A DNA stretch of 64,000 nt from a virus. Position 1 is the stretch's first letter, and every line of letters begins with the position of its first letter. The translations under genes and the position numbers were made by a program. This document shows positions 5,320 to 12,608 of the stretch, in pieces. The notes under the pieces were generated by a model that saw nothing but the letters and a program-made list of their open reading frames with translations, was not told the origin of the DNA and searched no databases. The stretch spans positions 1 through 64,000 of the IMG/VR virus record IMGVR_UViG_3300033153_006492; one strand, 5' to 3'.

Positions 5320-5523
5320 ATGGGTGAATTATATAATCGCATATTTGTAGATAAAGATAATGGAATAAGTTCTATGTCACAAAGAGATAGAGATGTAACA
5401 AAAGCCTTTTCTTTAGTTTCACATGGAATTTTACGATTAAAGGGTTACATAATAACTAAAGATGAATTCCAAGATTTTGAATTTTGGTTTAATACATTAA
5501 AAAACCAAGTTAGTAAGGAGTAA
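5320..5523 (+). CDS. Hypothetical protein (67 aa)
   Basis: Start at 5320 follows TTTAAGGAGCATCTAT; longer in-frame starts would lie inside the tRNA-Val. Small alpha-helical protein with no recognised motif. Its stop overlaps an AAGGAG that can serve the leader ORF at 5530. Confidence 0.6.
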   Translation: MGELYNRIFVDKDNGISSMSQRDRDVTKAFSLVSHGILRLKGYIITKDEFQDFEFWFNTLKNQVSKE

Positions 5524-5529
5524 CTATTT

Positions 5530-5556
5530 ATGGGTATGGTAGAATATTTCCCTTAG
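5530..5556 (+). CDS. Leader peptide ORF, MGMVEYFP
   Basis: An 8-codon ORF with AAGGAG eight bases upstream. Its TAG stop (5554-5556) lies in the 5' arm of a hairpin (5551-5573) whose 3' arm contains the AAGG of the next gene's ribosome binding site. In the same frame follow a second TAG (5560) and a TAA (5569). Likely a translational leader rather than a functional peptide. Confidence 0.45.
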   Translation: MGMVEYFP

Positions 5557-5573
5557 TGTTAGTTTAACTAAGG
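5551..5573 (+). promoter_or_regulatory. RBS-sequestering hairpin
   Basis: CCTTAGT (5551-5557) pairs perfectly with ACTAAGG (5567-5573), covering part of AAGGAG for the gene at 5583. A ribosome ending the leader ORF would sit on the 5' arm and could free the site. Confidence 0.5.
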
Positions 5574-5582
5574 AGAATCAAA

Positions 5583-5807
5583 ATGAAAGAAACATTAAAA
5601 ACTACCACTAATAATAGTGTATTCAAAAAACTTCGTACTCGACAAGGCAAATATATTTGTCTTATTTGTTTTAAGAGAAGTAATCGTGGTGATATATATG
5701 CAGGTTGTGCATATATGTTTAGACCTGACAGAACACGGAAAAGTTGGAAACATTATCGCAAAAATCAATATAAAACTGTGGAGAATACATATGGCGAAGA
5801 AACTTAA
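5583..5807 (+). CDS. Basic Cys-containing protein (74 aa)
   Basis: ATG after CTAAGGAGAATCAAA. A CxxC pair (ICLIC, residues ~24-28), one more Cys and many Arg/Lys suggest a small nucleic-acid-binding protein. Translation may be controlled by the upstream leader and hairpin. The 3' end overlaps the next gene by 17 nt. Confidence 0.6.
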   Translation: MKETLKTTTNNSVFKKLRTRQGKYICLICFKRSNRGDIYAGCAYMFRPDRTRKSWKHYRKNQYKTVENTYGEET

Positions 5808-5937
5808 TGGATTTGTATGTGATGTATGTAGAAAATTTTTTAGAAGTGATGAACCAATTACTGGACAAGGAAGAAAACGCAATCTTCATTTTTGTACATT
5901 AAAATGTAAGGCGAAGTGGGTAAAGAAAACTGTTTGA
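5791..5937 (+). CDS. Zinc-finger-like protein (48 aa)
   Basis: ATG at 5791 after GTGGAGAATACAT. Two Cys pairs, CDVC (~10-13) and CTLKC near residue 38, make a likely four-Cys zinc site, similar in layout to small treble-clef fingers. Starts inside the previous gene, so the two are probably coupled. Confidence 0.65.
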   Translation: MAKKLNGFVCDVCRKFFRSDEPITGQGRKRNLHFCTLKCKAKWVKKTV

Positions 5938-5980
5938 AATATAAGGAACATATTTCAGTAATTAGCGTTATATATAATAT

Positions 5981-6053
5981 GGTGCGGTAACTCAATTGGT
6001 AGAGTGTCGGTGTGAAGTACCGATGGTAGTCAGTTCGATTCTGACCCGTACCA
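5981..6053 (+). tRNA. tRNA-Phe (GAA), copy 2
   Basis: Acceptor GGTGCGG/CCGTACC, anticodon arm TCGGT-GTGAAGT-ACCGA with anticodon GAA, T arm GTCAG-TTCGATT-CTGAC, discriminator A. Confidence 0.92.
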
Positions 6054-6055
6054 CA

Positions 6056-6178
6056 AAAATCGTTGACCGGATAGTAGAGCGAATCGTATGTCGGCTATCT
6101 ACCGTCCATAGTTCAAGAGAAAAGCGTATCTTTTCAATTCCTTCAAGAGTAAGACTACGTGAGAAGGAACGATTTTTA
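6056..6178 (+). ncRNA. Structured RNA closed by 9-bp stem
   Basis: AAAATCGTT (6056-6064) pairs perfectly with AACGATTTT (6168-6176). Inside are a stem pairing GATAGTAGA with its partner CTATCTAC, a 6-bp hairpin GAAAAG-CGTAT-CTTTTC, and a third stem CCTTC/GAAGG: a three-hairpin cloverleaf with no tRNA sequence signatures. A 64-aa ORF overlapping it has no ribosome binding site. Function unknown. Confidence 0.5.
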
Positions 6179-6199
6179 TTTTTAATATAAGGAGTTATA

Positions 6200-6463
6200 A
6201 TGAATCCTGATAGATCATATTTTGGAAAAATGTTTAAGCCTGAAGTATTTAATCTTACACCTGATAATTGTGATAACGATGAAGAATTTGTTGAACTTGT
6301 TACAGAGGAAACTTGGAATTTAGATGAGTGGACTCCTGAAGGTATAATGATGTTAAAACATTTTGTTTTTAAAACAGTAACAAAAGATGTACCGGAAAAA
6401 CATGATATAGATATTGATTATTTACTGATTTTAATTAAAGAACATTGGGATAAAATTAAATGA
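6200..6463 (+). CDS. Acidic hypothetical protein (87 aa)
   Basis: ATG after AAGGAGTTATA. Acidic (many Asp/Glu), mostly helical, no recognised domain. First of a three-gene run with 6474 and 6703 at 1-10 nt spacing. Confidence 0.65.
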   Translation: MNPDRSYFGKMFKPEVFNLTPDNCDNDEEFVELVTEETWNLDEWTPEGIMMLKHFVFKTVTKDVPEKHDIDIDYLLILIKEHWDKIK

Positions 6464-6473
6464 TGGAGGTTAC

Positions 6474-6701
6474 ATGACTGGATTAACTGATTTTTTAAAA
6501 GATTTGAAAGGAAGTAAAATAGTTGGGCTTTTATTTGGTAGTGGTATTTTAGTATTTTTGTTTTTTGCGTTAGCTATCATATTATCATTATTTAAAGGTG
6601 GATTTTTTATTACACTCGCAGTTTTTATGATTATATCTGGTTGTGTATCACTTATATTCTTTTTTATTGCAATTGGAATGATATACGACGAAATGAATTG
6701 A
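6474..6701 (+). CDS. Small membrane protein, two TM helices (75 aa)
   Basis: ATG after TGGAGGTTAC. Two hydrophobic segments (about 18-40 and 45-70) separated by a short turn; N-terminus charged. No family recognised. Together with the next gene it may act at the host envelope, which is inference only. Confidence 0.65.
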   Translation: MTGLTDFLKDLKGSKIVGLLFGSGILVFLFFALAIILSLFKGGFFITLAVFMIISGCVSLIFFFIAIGMIYDEMN

Positions 6702-6702
6702 T

Positions 6703-7032
6703 ATGAACACAATTACAGTAAATGGTCGTCGTTATTCTGGAGATACAATAGTGGTTGGTTCCGGTGAAATTCGTATTGATGGAAACACCATTAAAACTCC
6801 AGACGAAAAAGAAATTAACATTCATGTTGATGGTAATATGAAAAAATTAGATATTATGTCGTGTAACAATCTCACTATAAAGGGTGATGTTGATAATGTG
6901 GAATCTCAAAGTGGTGATATAAATGTTATAGGAAATGTAACTGGTGATGTTGAAACTATGTCTGGTGATGTTCATGTCTCCGGAGGTATAGGTGGTGGTG
7001 TTGAAACTATGACTGGTAACATTACACGTTAA
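6703..7032 (+). CDS. Beta-helix repeat (bactofilin-like) protein (109 aa)
   Basis: Starts one base after the preceding stop. From residue ~48 the sequence runs in short repeats with the pattern 'I-x-G-D/N-V' (GDVDNVES, GDINVIGN, GDVETMSG, GDVHVSGG), as expected for a right-handed beta-solenoid such as bactofilins or polymer-forming cytoskeletal proteins. An adjacent small membrane protein could anchor it. Exact family uncertain. Confidence 0.6.
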   Translation: MNTITVNGRRYSGDTIVVGSGEIRIDGNTIKTPDEKEINIHVDGNMKKLDIMSCNNLTIKGDVDNVESQSGDINVIGNVTGDVETMSGDVHVSGGIGGGVETMTGNITR

Positions 7033-7039
7033 AAAAATT

Positions 7040-7115
7040 GGGAGTATAGCAAATTATTGGTCTTGCAGTAGGCTCTTAACCTTCATAAATGTCGGTTCGA
7101 TTCCGACTGCTCCCA
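7040..7115 (+). tRNA. tRNA-Lys (CUU)
   Basis: Acceptor GGGAGTA/TGCTCCC with U8, D arm nearly identical to tRNA-Lys at 3962, anticodon loop CTCTTAA giving CTT (one T:T mismatch in the stem), T arm GTCGG-TTCGATT-CCGAC. Confidence 0.85.
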
Positions 7116-7225
7116 CAATCCTGTGGTGGATCGTTACCACCGTCCAGTTGTCAATCCTCGAGGTAGACTTTGGTGTGAAGCTGACAAAGAATATGGTATT
7201 CGCAGGTACTTTTTGTAAAATAAAT
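7116..7225 (+). ncRNA. Noncoding stretch with T-arm-like hairpin
   Basis: No ORF. GGTGG-ATCGTTA-CCACC has the same seven-base loop as the T loop of tRNA-Lys at 5-76. A second helix TTGTCA/TGACAA encloses about 30 nt, and a T-run (7211-7215) closes the region. Possibly a tRNA-derived fragment or leader; function unknown. Confidence 0.35.
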
Positions 7226-7254
7226 TTGACTTTCTATTTTAATTGGTTTATATT
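7226..7254 (+). promoter_or_regulatory. Early-type promoter TTGACT-N17-TATATT
   Basis: -35 TTGACT (7226-7231), 17-bp spacer, -10 TATATT (7249-7254) followed by CTGG. Placed about 30 nt before the radical SAM start. Confidence 0.8.
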
Positions 7255-7282
7255 CTGGTAAAGAAATAATGAAAGGTTACAA

Positions 7283-8137
7283 ATGGAAGTTCAAAGTTTA
7301 TCAATTTTAATTCCCGCAGGATGCCCAAACAGGTGTCCTTTCTGTGTTTCTCACATGAATAAAGAAAACAAAAAATTTAGAACAAATGTAAATATTGATT
7401 TGGATTCTGTCAAACGAAGAATGGAATTTGCTCGCGACAATGGAACAAATACTTTAATGATTACATCAACTGGTGAAGCATTAGAAAATATGGATTATGT
7501 GATTCATATTCTCGATATAAATAAAAGATTGCCGTCTCCTTTTAAATGGATTGAATTACAGACAAGTGGTGTTGGTTTAATGGATTGTATAAATGAATAT
7601 GGTTATAGTATGAATAAGATTAATACGATTAGCATCAGTGTTGTCGACATATTCAGTTCTGAATATAATTCTAAATGGATGAAAATGCCTGCTGGTCGTG
7701 AAGTTGATTTGGATGAATTGGTTAAGTTTTTGAAAGAACGAAATTTTAATGTTCGTATATCAATTAATTTAACTAACATATATAATAATATTGCTGTTGA
7801 AGATCTGTATCAACGACTGGGAGAATTGGATGTTGACCAAGTAACATTTCGGAAATTATATTTGAATGGTAATGGAAGCAAACAAGATAACTGGATTGAA
7901 AAAAATAAACTTGATTATGAAACTTTCAATGATATAATTGAATATGTAGAAGATAATGGAAACGCTCTTGAATTATTACCATTTGGCGCAATGAAATATT
8001 CGTTGAATGGAATATCAACAGTAATTGATGACGACTGTATGAGTAAAGAAGTTAGAAATGTGTTGAAGTATTTAATTATCCGTGAGAATGGAAAATTATA
8101 TTCTCGTTGGGATGATAAAGGTTCTTTAATTTTTTAG
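7283..8137 (+). CDS. Radical SAM enzyme (284 aa)
   Basis: The N-terminus has the CxxxCxxC cluster-binding motif (C14, C18, C21) after a hydrophobic beta strand, and the later pattern fits the radical SAM partial TIM barrel ('TSTGEAL' near 56-62 as a GGE-like segment). At 284 aa it has little room for an accessory domain, and the substrate cannot be told. A promoter lies directly upstream. It ends in TAG, and the next gene (8150) starts in the same frame four codons later, so amber suppression would fuse the two. Confidence 0.8.
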   Translation: MEVQSLSILIPAGCPNRCPFCVSHMNKENKKFRTNVNIDLDSVKRRMEFARDNGTNTLMITSTGEALENMDYVIHILDINKRLPSPFKWIELQTSGVGLMDCINEYGYSMNKINTISISVVDIFSSEYNSKWMKMPAGREVDLDELVKFLKERNFNVRISINLTNIYNNIAVEDLYQRLGELDVDQVTFRKLYLNGNGSKQDNWIEKNKLDYETFNDIIEYVEDNGNALELLPFGAMKYSLNGISTVIDDDCMSKEVRNVLKYLIIRENGKLYSRWDDKGSLIF

Positions 8138-8149
8138 AAAGGTTATGTT

Positions 8150-8353
8150 ATGAACGAATATAAAATAATTACTGCAAGTTCTGCAGGTGAATTAACAAAA
8201 AAAGTAAATAAAATCATGATGGAAGAACATTTTACGCCGAATGGTTCACATCATGTAATTGAAATACATCGTCAAAATCGTTATAGGGGAACTGAACTTA
8301 TTGATACGGTTATTACACGAGAGTATTCACAAACAATGAAATTGAAAATTTAA
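8150..8353 (+). CDS. Hypothetical protein (67 aa)
   Basis: ATG after GAAAGGTTATGTT. Small alpha/beta protein ('YKIITASSAGELTKKVNK...') of the size of many phage Ig- or ferredoxin-like accessory proteins. It is in frame with the upstream radical SAM gene across a single TAG. Family not recognised. Confidence 0.6.
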   Translation: MNEYKIITASSAGELTKKVNKIMMEEHFTPNGSHHVIEIHRQNRYRGTELIDTVITREYSQTMKLKI

Positions 8354-8357
8354 AAGG

Positions 8358-8600
8358 AATGTGATGTGAAAACGGATAGTTTCTTGGTGGACGGGACACG
8401 GCCAGAACCCAATAACAAATGCTTCACCTGATAACTATTTGAGAAACTGGCGCATCGATCTGTCTTAGAATAATTTCATGTGAGGTTCACATAATATTAT
8501 TTGTAGAGTAGCTCTCAATAAAAGACAATTTAGTGGACAACCTTAATAACCACATTAAGATCGCTCTGGAAAGAAATTACTCTCACATCACATTTTTTAT
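8358..8600 (+). ncRNA. Large structured RNA, 12-bp closing stem
   Basis: AATGTGATGTGA (8358-8369) pairs perfectly with TCACATCACATT (8583-8594), followed by a T-run. Internal helices: AGTTTCTT/GAGAAACT (8378-8385, 8441-8448), ATGTGA-GGT-TCACAT (8478-8492) and CTTAAT/ATTAAG (8542-8559). There is no ORF with a ribosome binding site. It does not read as tmRNA, RNase P RNA or 6S RNA. Likely a phage noncoding RNA of unknown class; the 3' T-run may also terminate the radical SAM operon. Confidence 0.6.
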
Positions 8601-8624
8601 TGATAACTAATTTAAAGGAATGAT

Positions 8625-9011
8625 ATGGATAATATTTTAACTGATTTGTACAAAGCACTTTTGTATAAAGATTATACATTAAAGGATGTTTTTATTGGTT
8701 TCAAAAATAGAACGACAAATACACATTATAGGTTTCCAAAACGAACTGATTATAAATATTTTAAACGTATAACATATGTGTATGATTGGTTTTTTGTGTG
8801 GGCTGCTGTATCCAAAGTATCATATGGAATTGTAATATCATTGAGTTTAATGGATATAGTTATGATATGTTTTGGGAACTGGTATTTTATGATATTTTTA
8901 GGAATGAAAGCTTTTTATTTATATGATCTTTATCGCTATGTTTGGTTAAATAAATTAGATGAAAATATTGCTCCTAATTTGTTACAAGATTGGGATGGAC
9001 AATTAATATAA
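8625..9011 (+). CDS. Membrane protein, two TM helices (128 aa)
   Basis: ATG after TTTAAAGGAATGAT. A basic N-terminal ~55 residues precede two hydrophobic segments (about 58-82 and 85-108), with a polar tail. Family not recognised. It sits directly upstream of pncB. Confidence 0.65.
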   Translation: MDNILTDLYKALLYKDYTLKDVFIGFKNRTTNTHYRFPKRTDYKYFKRITYVYDWFFVWAAVSKVSYGIVISLSLMDIVMICFGNWYFMIFLGMKAFYLYDLYRYVWLNKLDENIAPNLLQDWDGQLI

Positions 9012-9028
9012 ATTGAAGGGAAAAGGTT

Positions 9029-10189
9029 ATGATACATTCGATGTTAGATAATGATTTGTATAAGTTTTCAATGCAACAGGCAGTAATGAAATTATATCCC
9101 AGTGCAAAAGTGAAATATAAATTCATTGATCGAGGTGCTACGTATTTTCCTGAAAAAATGGTCGCTGAATTGAAACAGGCTGTTAAGGATATGGAAGGTT
9201 TGTATCTTACTTTTAATGAACGTAAGTTTTTAGAAGAAAAGGTATATTTCTTTAATCCTGTTTATGTTGATTTCTTAAATGGTTATCGTTATAAATCTGA
9301 TGAAGTTGATATTAACTGGGATTCTGGCGAACTACAAATTACCATTGAAGGATATTGGTTTCGTACAATCTTATGGGAAGTACCTTTAATGGCTTTGGTT
9401 TCTGAATTATATTTTAAACATACCGGTGCTTCAGTTATCTGGAGCGATTTAGATATTCGCAACGAACATAAGGCTGAAGATTTTAAGGAATTGGATGTTA
9501 AGATTGCTGATTTTGGAACTCGTCGTCGGTATTCATATAAAAGCCAACAAAGATTAGTTGAAGAATTTAATAAATGGAATTTCTTTGTTGGAACAAGTAA
9601 TATGCATTTCGCAGAAAAATACAACTTAACTCCAATTGGAACACAGGCTCACGAATGGTTTATGTTTCATGCTGCTAAGTATGGATTTCATCAAGCTAAT
9701 TCTATTTCGTTGGGTCGTTGGGTTGATGTATATAATGGTGATTTGGGGATTGCATTGTCTGATACTTTTACAACTGAATCATTTTTCAAATCGTTTGATA
9801 CATTGTATGCTAAATTATTTGATGGTGTTCGTCACGATTCAGGTGACGCTATCAAATTTGGAAATGAAGTTGAAAAACATTATGAAAAGTTAGGGATTCC
9901 ACCTACCAGCAAAACAATTGTATTTTCTGATGGATTGGACTTTGATGAAGTACAACGTATAGAATCATATGGCTGGAAAATAAAACGGTCATATGGTATT
10001 GGAACTTGGTTATCAAATGATATTCCTGACGTTCATCCGCTAAATATGGTAATTAAAATGGTAGCTGCTAAACCAAGTGGTGAAGACGAATGGATTAACA
10101 CAATAAAGTTAAGCGACGATGAAGGAAAACATACTGGAAATCGGAAAACAATTGAATTAGCAAAAAATGTACTTAATATAAAGGAGTAA
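9029..10189 (+). CDS. pncB: Nicotinate phosphoribosyltransferase
   Basis: Makes nicotinate mononucleotide from nicotinate and PRPP (Preiss-Handler NAD salvage). Length 386 aa fits bacterial PncB. Family landmarks are clear: 'LDNDLYKFSMQQAV' at the N-terminus, 'DFGTRRR' and 'GTQAHEWF' mid-protein, 'RHDSGD' around residue 272, 'FSDGLD' and 'SYGIGTWL' towards the end. The intact active-site signatures suggest a working enzyme. Its expected partner, nicotinamidase, is at 40108-40867 but frame-disrupted. Confidence 0.93.
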   Translation: MIHSMLDNDLYKFSMQQAVMKLYPSAKVKYKFIDRGATYFPEKMVAELKQAVKDMEGLYLTFNERKFLEEKVYFFNPVYVDFLNGYRYKSDEVDINWDSGELQITIEGYWFRTILWEVPLMALVSELYFKHTGASVIWSDLDIRNEHKAEDFKELDVKIADFGTRRRYSYKSQQRLVEEFNKWNFFVGTSNMHFAEKYNLTPIGTQAHEWFMFHAAKYGFHQANSISLGRWVDVYNGDLGIALSDTFTTESFFKSFDTLYAKLFDGVRHDSGDAIKFGNEVEKHYEKLGIPPTSKTIVFSDGLDFDEVQRIESYGWKIKRSYGIGTWLSNDIPDVHPLNMVIKMVAAKPSGEDEWINTIKLSDDEGKHTGNRKTIELAKNVLNIKE

Positions 10190-10193
10190 TTTA

Positions 10194-10397
10194 ATGAAAC
10201 TTGAAATGAGATCAATACTGGTTATTATTGTAATTGTATTAGTTTTTGTAATGTCGTGGGCGTCATTCAATCACATTGACAATTCATATATAATGAAAGA
10301 CGACATTGAACTTGAACGATTACAGTCAGAAAATGATAGTTTGAAAACTGTCATTAAAGATTTACAGCCTAAAGACAAAGGAGATACTGATGAGTAA
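10194..10397 (+). CDS. Single-pass membrane protein (67 aa)
   Basis: Starts 4 nt after pncB with AAGGAG overlapping the pncB end. One TM helix (residues 7-25), then a short coiled-coil-like segment ('LERLQSENDSLKTVI'). The size and layout recall spanin-like or small envelope proteins, but no lysis gene is nearby. Overlaps the next gene by 8 nt. Confidence 0.6.
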   Translation: MKLEMRSILVIIVIVLVFVMSWASFNHIDNSYIMKDDIELERLQSENDSLKTVIKDLQPKDKGDTDE

Positions 10398-11799
10398 TTT
10401 ACAGCAAATTGGTGAAAACATTGCCGACAAACTCGGTCATGAAGAAACCATTGTAATGAGAACTAACGATGCTCGCTATCGTTATTATCAGTGGTTACGA
10501 GATTGGTATGGTATGGGTCAACAAGAAGCAACGAATAAATGTCCATTCTATCAATTTATGTTTTGGGGTAGTTTAATAATGTTGGTTTCTATTATTCCAA
10601 TTATTTTATTGAAAATCACTGAATGGGTTGTTCTTAAACCGTTAACATGGGTTGTTCCTGATGTAATTGATGATATATACAAAAAAATAATTAATCCCAG
10701 TAAAATGATAGCGGCCTGGCTTTTAACGTTTGTTTTGTTTGTTGTTGCTGTGGTTATAACTCTATTTGTTTATGGCGAACTTCTTTACTGGATAGGATTT
10801 GGAATTCTTTTTGTTTATGCTATTCCGTATGCTATTATATGGGCGATTGGAACTGGGCTTGTGGTGGTTGTAACACTTGGATTACCTATGATGTTTACTG
10901 GTATTGGGATAGGATTCAGTTATTTGTTCAATGGTATCGGATTAGTTCCCTGGGGTCAAATGTTTATATATTTAGGGCTTGGGATAGCATTTTTATTTGT
11001 GTTTCTGGTTTTATTGGTATCAATATATCAACTTACTATTCTTTTATTTGAATCTAAATTTTCTAATTGGGTTATTAAAAAGTCATGTATTATTCGTGAA
11101 AATAGTATTGGAAAAAATAAAGAACGTAGAGAACGAATTATAGCTAATCAAGAATTAAAAGAACAAGCTCAATTAAAATGGAATTTGGAACATAAAGATG
11201 AACTTGAACTTGAAAGAATAGAAAGCGAAGCACGATGTAAGGAACGAGATGAATCTATTGAACAATGGGTAGAATCTATTATTGGATTGTTTGGGTTTGT
11301 TTGGTCTGGTTTGAAAATTTTTCCAGGTTACCCTTTTATTTGGGCTTGGTTACTCATTAAACAAATTGGACTTGGCATTTGGTGGGTTATGAAAAAAATT
11401 GGTGATTTTTGTGTTATCGTATGGTCACTTGCTACTGAGACTGTTAGCAATCATTGTCCTCCAATTGATTTTATATTTAATGTAAATGATGAAGGTTTAT
11501 TAATCGCACAACGTAAATACGATGGTTATGTATTTCTTTGTGAAAACGAAGAACGTACTATTGTTATTGAAGAATTACCAGACACATTTGATATTAAACC
11601 AGGATTGAAAGATGGTTTAAAGTGTCGTATCCAATGCACTATTTGTACTAAAGATGTTGAGACAGCGCAATATGATAAAGCTAATAACTGGAGTAGCGTA
11701 TATGAAAGTCTTATACATCCATCACCTGTGTATGAAATTCAATCGTTGGAATATGTTAAAGTACCAAAAAAACGAAAAAGTAAGAAGGTAACAAAATGA
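10390..11799 (+). CDS. Multi-pass membrane protein (469 aa)
   Basis: About five hydrophobic segments between residues 55 and 230, a charged coiled-coil-like stretch (~235-300), then two more hydrophobic segments (~300-350) and a soluble C-terminal domain ending in a Lys/Arg tail. No catalytic motif seen. The run 10194-12053 forms a membrane-protein operon with overlaps. Function unknown. Confidence 0.65.
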   Translation: MSNLQQIGENIADKLGHEETIVMRTNDARYRYYQWLRDWYGMGQQEATNKCPFYQFMFWGSLIMLVSIIPIILLKITEWVVLKPLTWVVPDVIDDIYKKIINPSKMIAAWLLTFVLFVVAVVITLFVYGELLYWIGFGILFVYAIPYAIIWAIGTGLVVVVTLGLPMMFTGIGIGFSYLFNGIGLVPWGQMFIYLGLGIAFLFVFLVLLVSIYQLTILLFESKFSNWVIKKSCIIRENSIGKNKERRERIIANQELKEQAQLKWNLEHKDELELERIESEARCKERDESIEQWVESIIGLFGFVWSGLKIFPGYPFIWAWLLIKQIGLGIWWVMKKIGDFCVIVWSLATETVSNHCPPIDFIFNVNDEGLLIAQRKYDGYVFLCENEERTIVIEELPDTFDIKPGLKDGLKCRIQCTICTKDVETAQYDKANNWSSVYESLIHPSPVYEIQSLEYVKVPKKRKSKKVTK

Positions 11800-12053
11800 T
11801 AAGATTTTTCAAAACATATATGGGTATCTTTAAGGTGCCCATATTTTGGGGTGTTGTTATATTCTTTTTCCTTACAGCGATATTGGGAAACGCTTCCGGC
11901 CCATTAATTTTACTTTTCATAAAATCTGTGGCGTTGGCAATGATAATGGCTTTTTTGGCTGTTGTGATGAAATTTCTTGAACAAAAATATGGAAAAGGTA
12001 ATAATTTTCTGGAACAAAAATATGGAAGAACAGGGAACAAAAATAAAAAATAA
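11796..12053 (+). CDS. Membrane protein with C-terminal repeat (85 aa)
   Basis: Overlaps the previous stop by 4 nt. Two hydrophobic helices (~10-30 and 38-60) precede a tail containing FLEQKYG twice, encoded by a near-identical tandem repeat, suggesting a recent duplication. Function unknown. Confidence 0.6.
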   Translation: MIRFFKTYMGIFKVPIFWGVVIFFFLTAILGNASGPLILLFIKSVALAMIMAFLAVVMKFLEQKYGKGNNFLEQKYGRTGNKNKK

Positions 12054-12057
12054 TCGT

Positions 12058-12070
12058 TTATATATTTATA
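12058..12070 (+). promoter_or_regulatory. Candidate late promoter TTATATATTTATA
   Basis: One of four exact copies of this 13-mer in intergenic positions (also 24486, 27206, 46044), with close variants at 15900 and 50951. It lies 31 nt upstream of the leader ORF at 12101. A gp55-like sigma is encoded at 50175. Confidence 0.6.
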
Positions 12071-12100
12071 AGTGTAATCTAAAAAAGAAAGGAAACCATT

Positions 12101-12133
12101 ATGTTTGAATATTGGTTAGGAAATTACGGTTAG
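12101..12133 (+). CDS. Leader peptide ORF, MFEYWLGNYG
   Basis: A 10-residue ORF with AAAGGAAACC eight bases upstream, between the late-type promoter and a long hairpin that covers the next ribosome binding site. Probably a regulatory leader. It is similar in arrangement to the leader at 5530. Confidence 0.45.
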   Translation: MFEYWLGNYG

Positions 12134-12166
12134 GGTTTTCCGTAGATAAATAAACCTCCATAATTT

Positions 12167-12213
12167 TTCTTTATTCTTAAATGTTATTAACTAATCGAAA
12201 TAAGAATAAAGGA
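12167..12213 (+). promoter_or_regulatory. 13-bp hairpin masking an RBS
   Basis: The 5' arm (12167-12179, TTCTTTATTCTTA) pairs along its whole length with 12201-12213, whose end AAAGGA is the ribosome binding site of the gene at 12222. The loop is 21 nt. It should strongly limit initiation unless melted. Confidence 0.6.
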
Positions 12214-12221
12214 GAATTAAA

Positions 12222-12608
12222 ATGATGAATCATAAAGAATTTTATCAATCGAAAAAGTATTATCTTAAAGGTTTAGCACAACAACTTCATGATCTTAGAC
12301 TTGAATTCAAAGAATCACAGCGTAATAATCGAGGTGAAGGTGATTATAGATTATGGATGAACATTCAAAAAATAAGGTATGAATATCGGCATCAACATAT
12401 AGCGAATACATTAGCACGTAAACTTAACGCTAACACTCATACTGAAAATGGAGTTTTAACTGCTGAAGCTATTGAATGGTATAACAGAATTGAAGCAAAG
12501 GTAAAGGATGGAAATGAAGCGAATTTTGACTACATTGGACGACTTTCTGAAGAGTATCCCTCTTTACAGGAGGTATATGATGAAACGTCTGTATGTGTTG
12601 ACGCGTAA
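12222..12608 (+). CDS. Hypothetical helical protein (128 aa)
   Basis: ATG seven bases after GGAG, which lies in the masking hairpin. Basic, helical protein with many Gln, Asn and Arg; no recognised domain. Its 3' end overlaps the start of the Pth2-like gene, whose AGGAGG is inside this ORF, implying coupled translation. Confidence 0.6.
   Translation: MMNHKEFYQSKKYYLKGLAQQLHDLRLEFKESQRNNRGEGDYRLWMNIQKIRYEYRHQHIANTLARKLNANTHTENGVLTAEAIEWYNRIEAKVKDGNEANFDYIGRLSEEYPSLQEVYDETSVCVDA

Noticed and set aside
11976-12036. Tandem FLEQKYG repeat as a mobile or CRISPR-like repeat
   Set aside because: Only two copies, inside one small membrane protein gene; a local duplication is enough.
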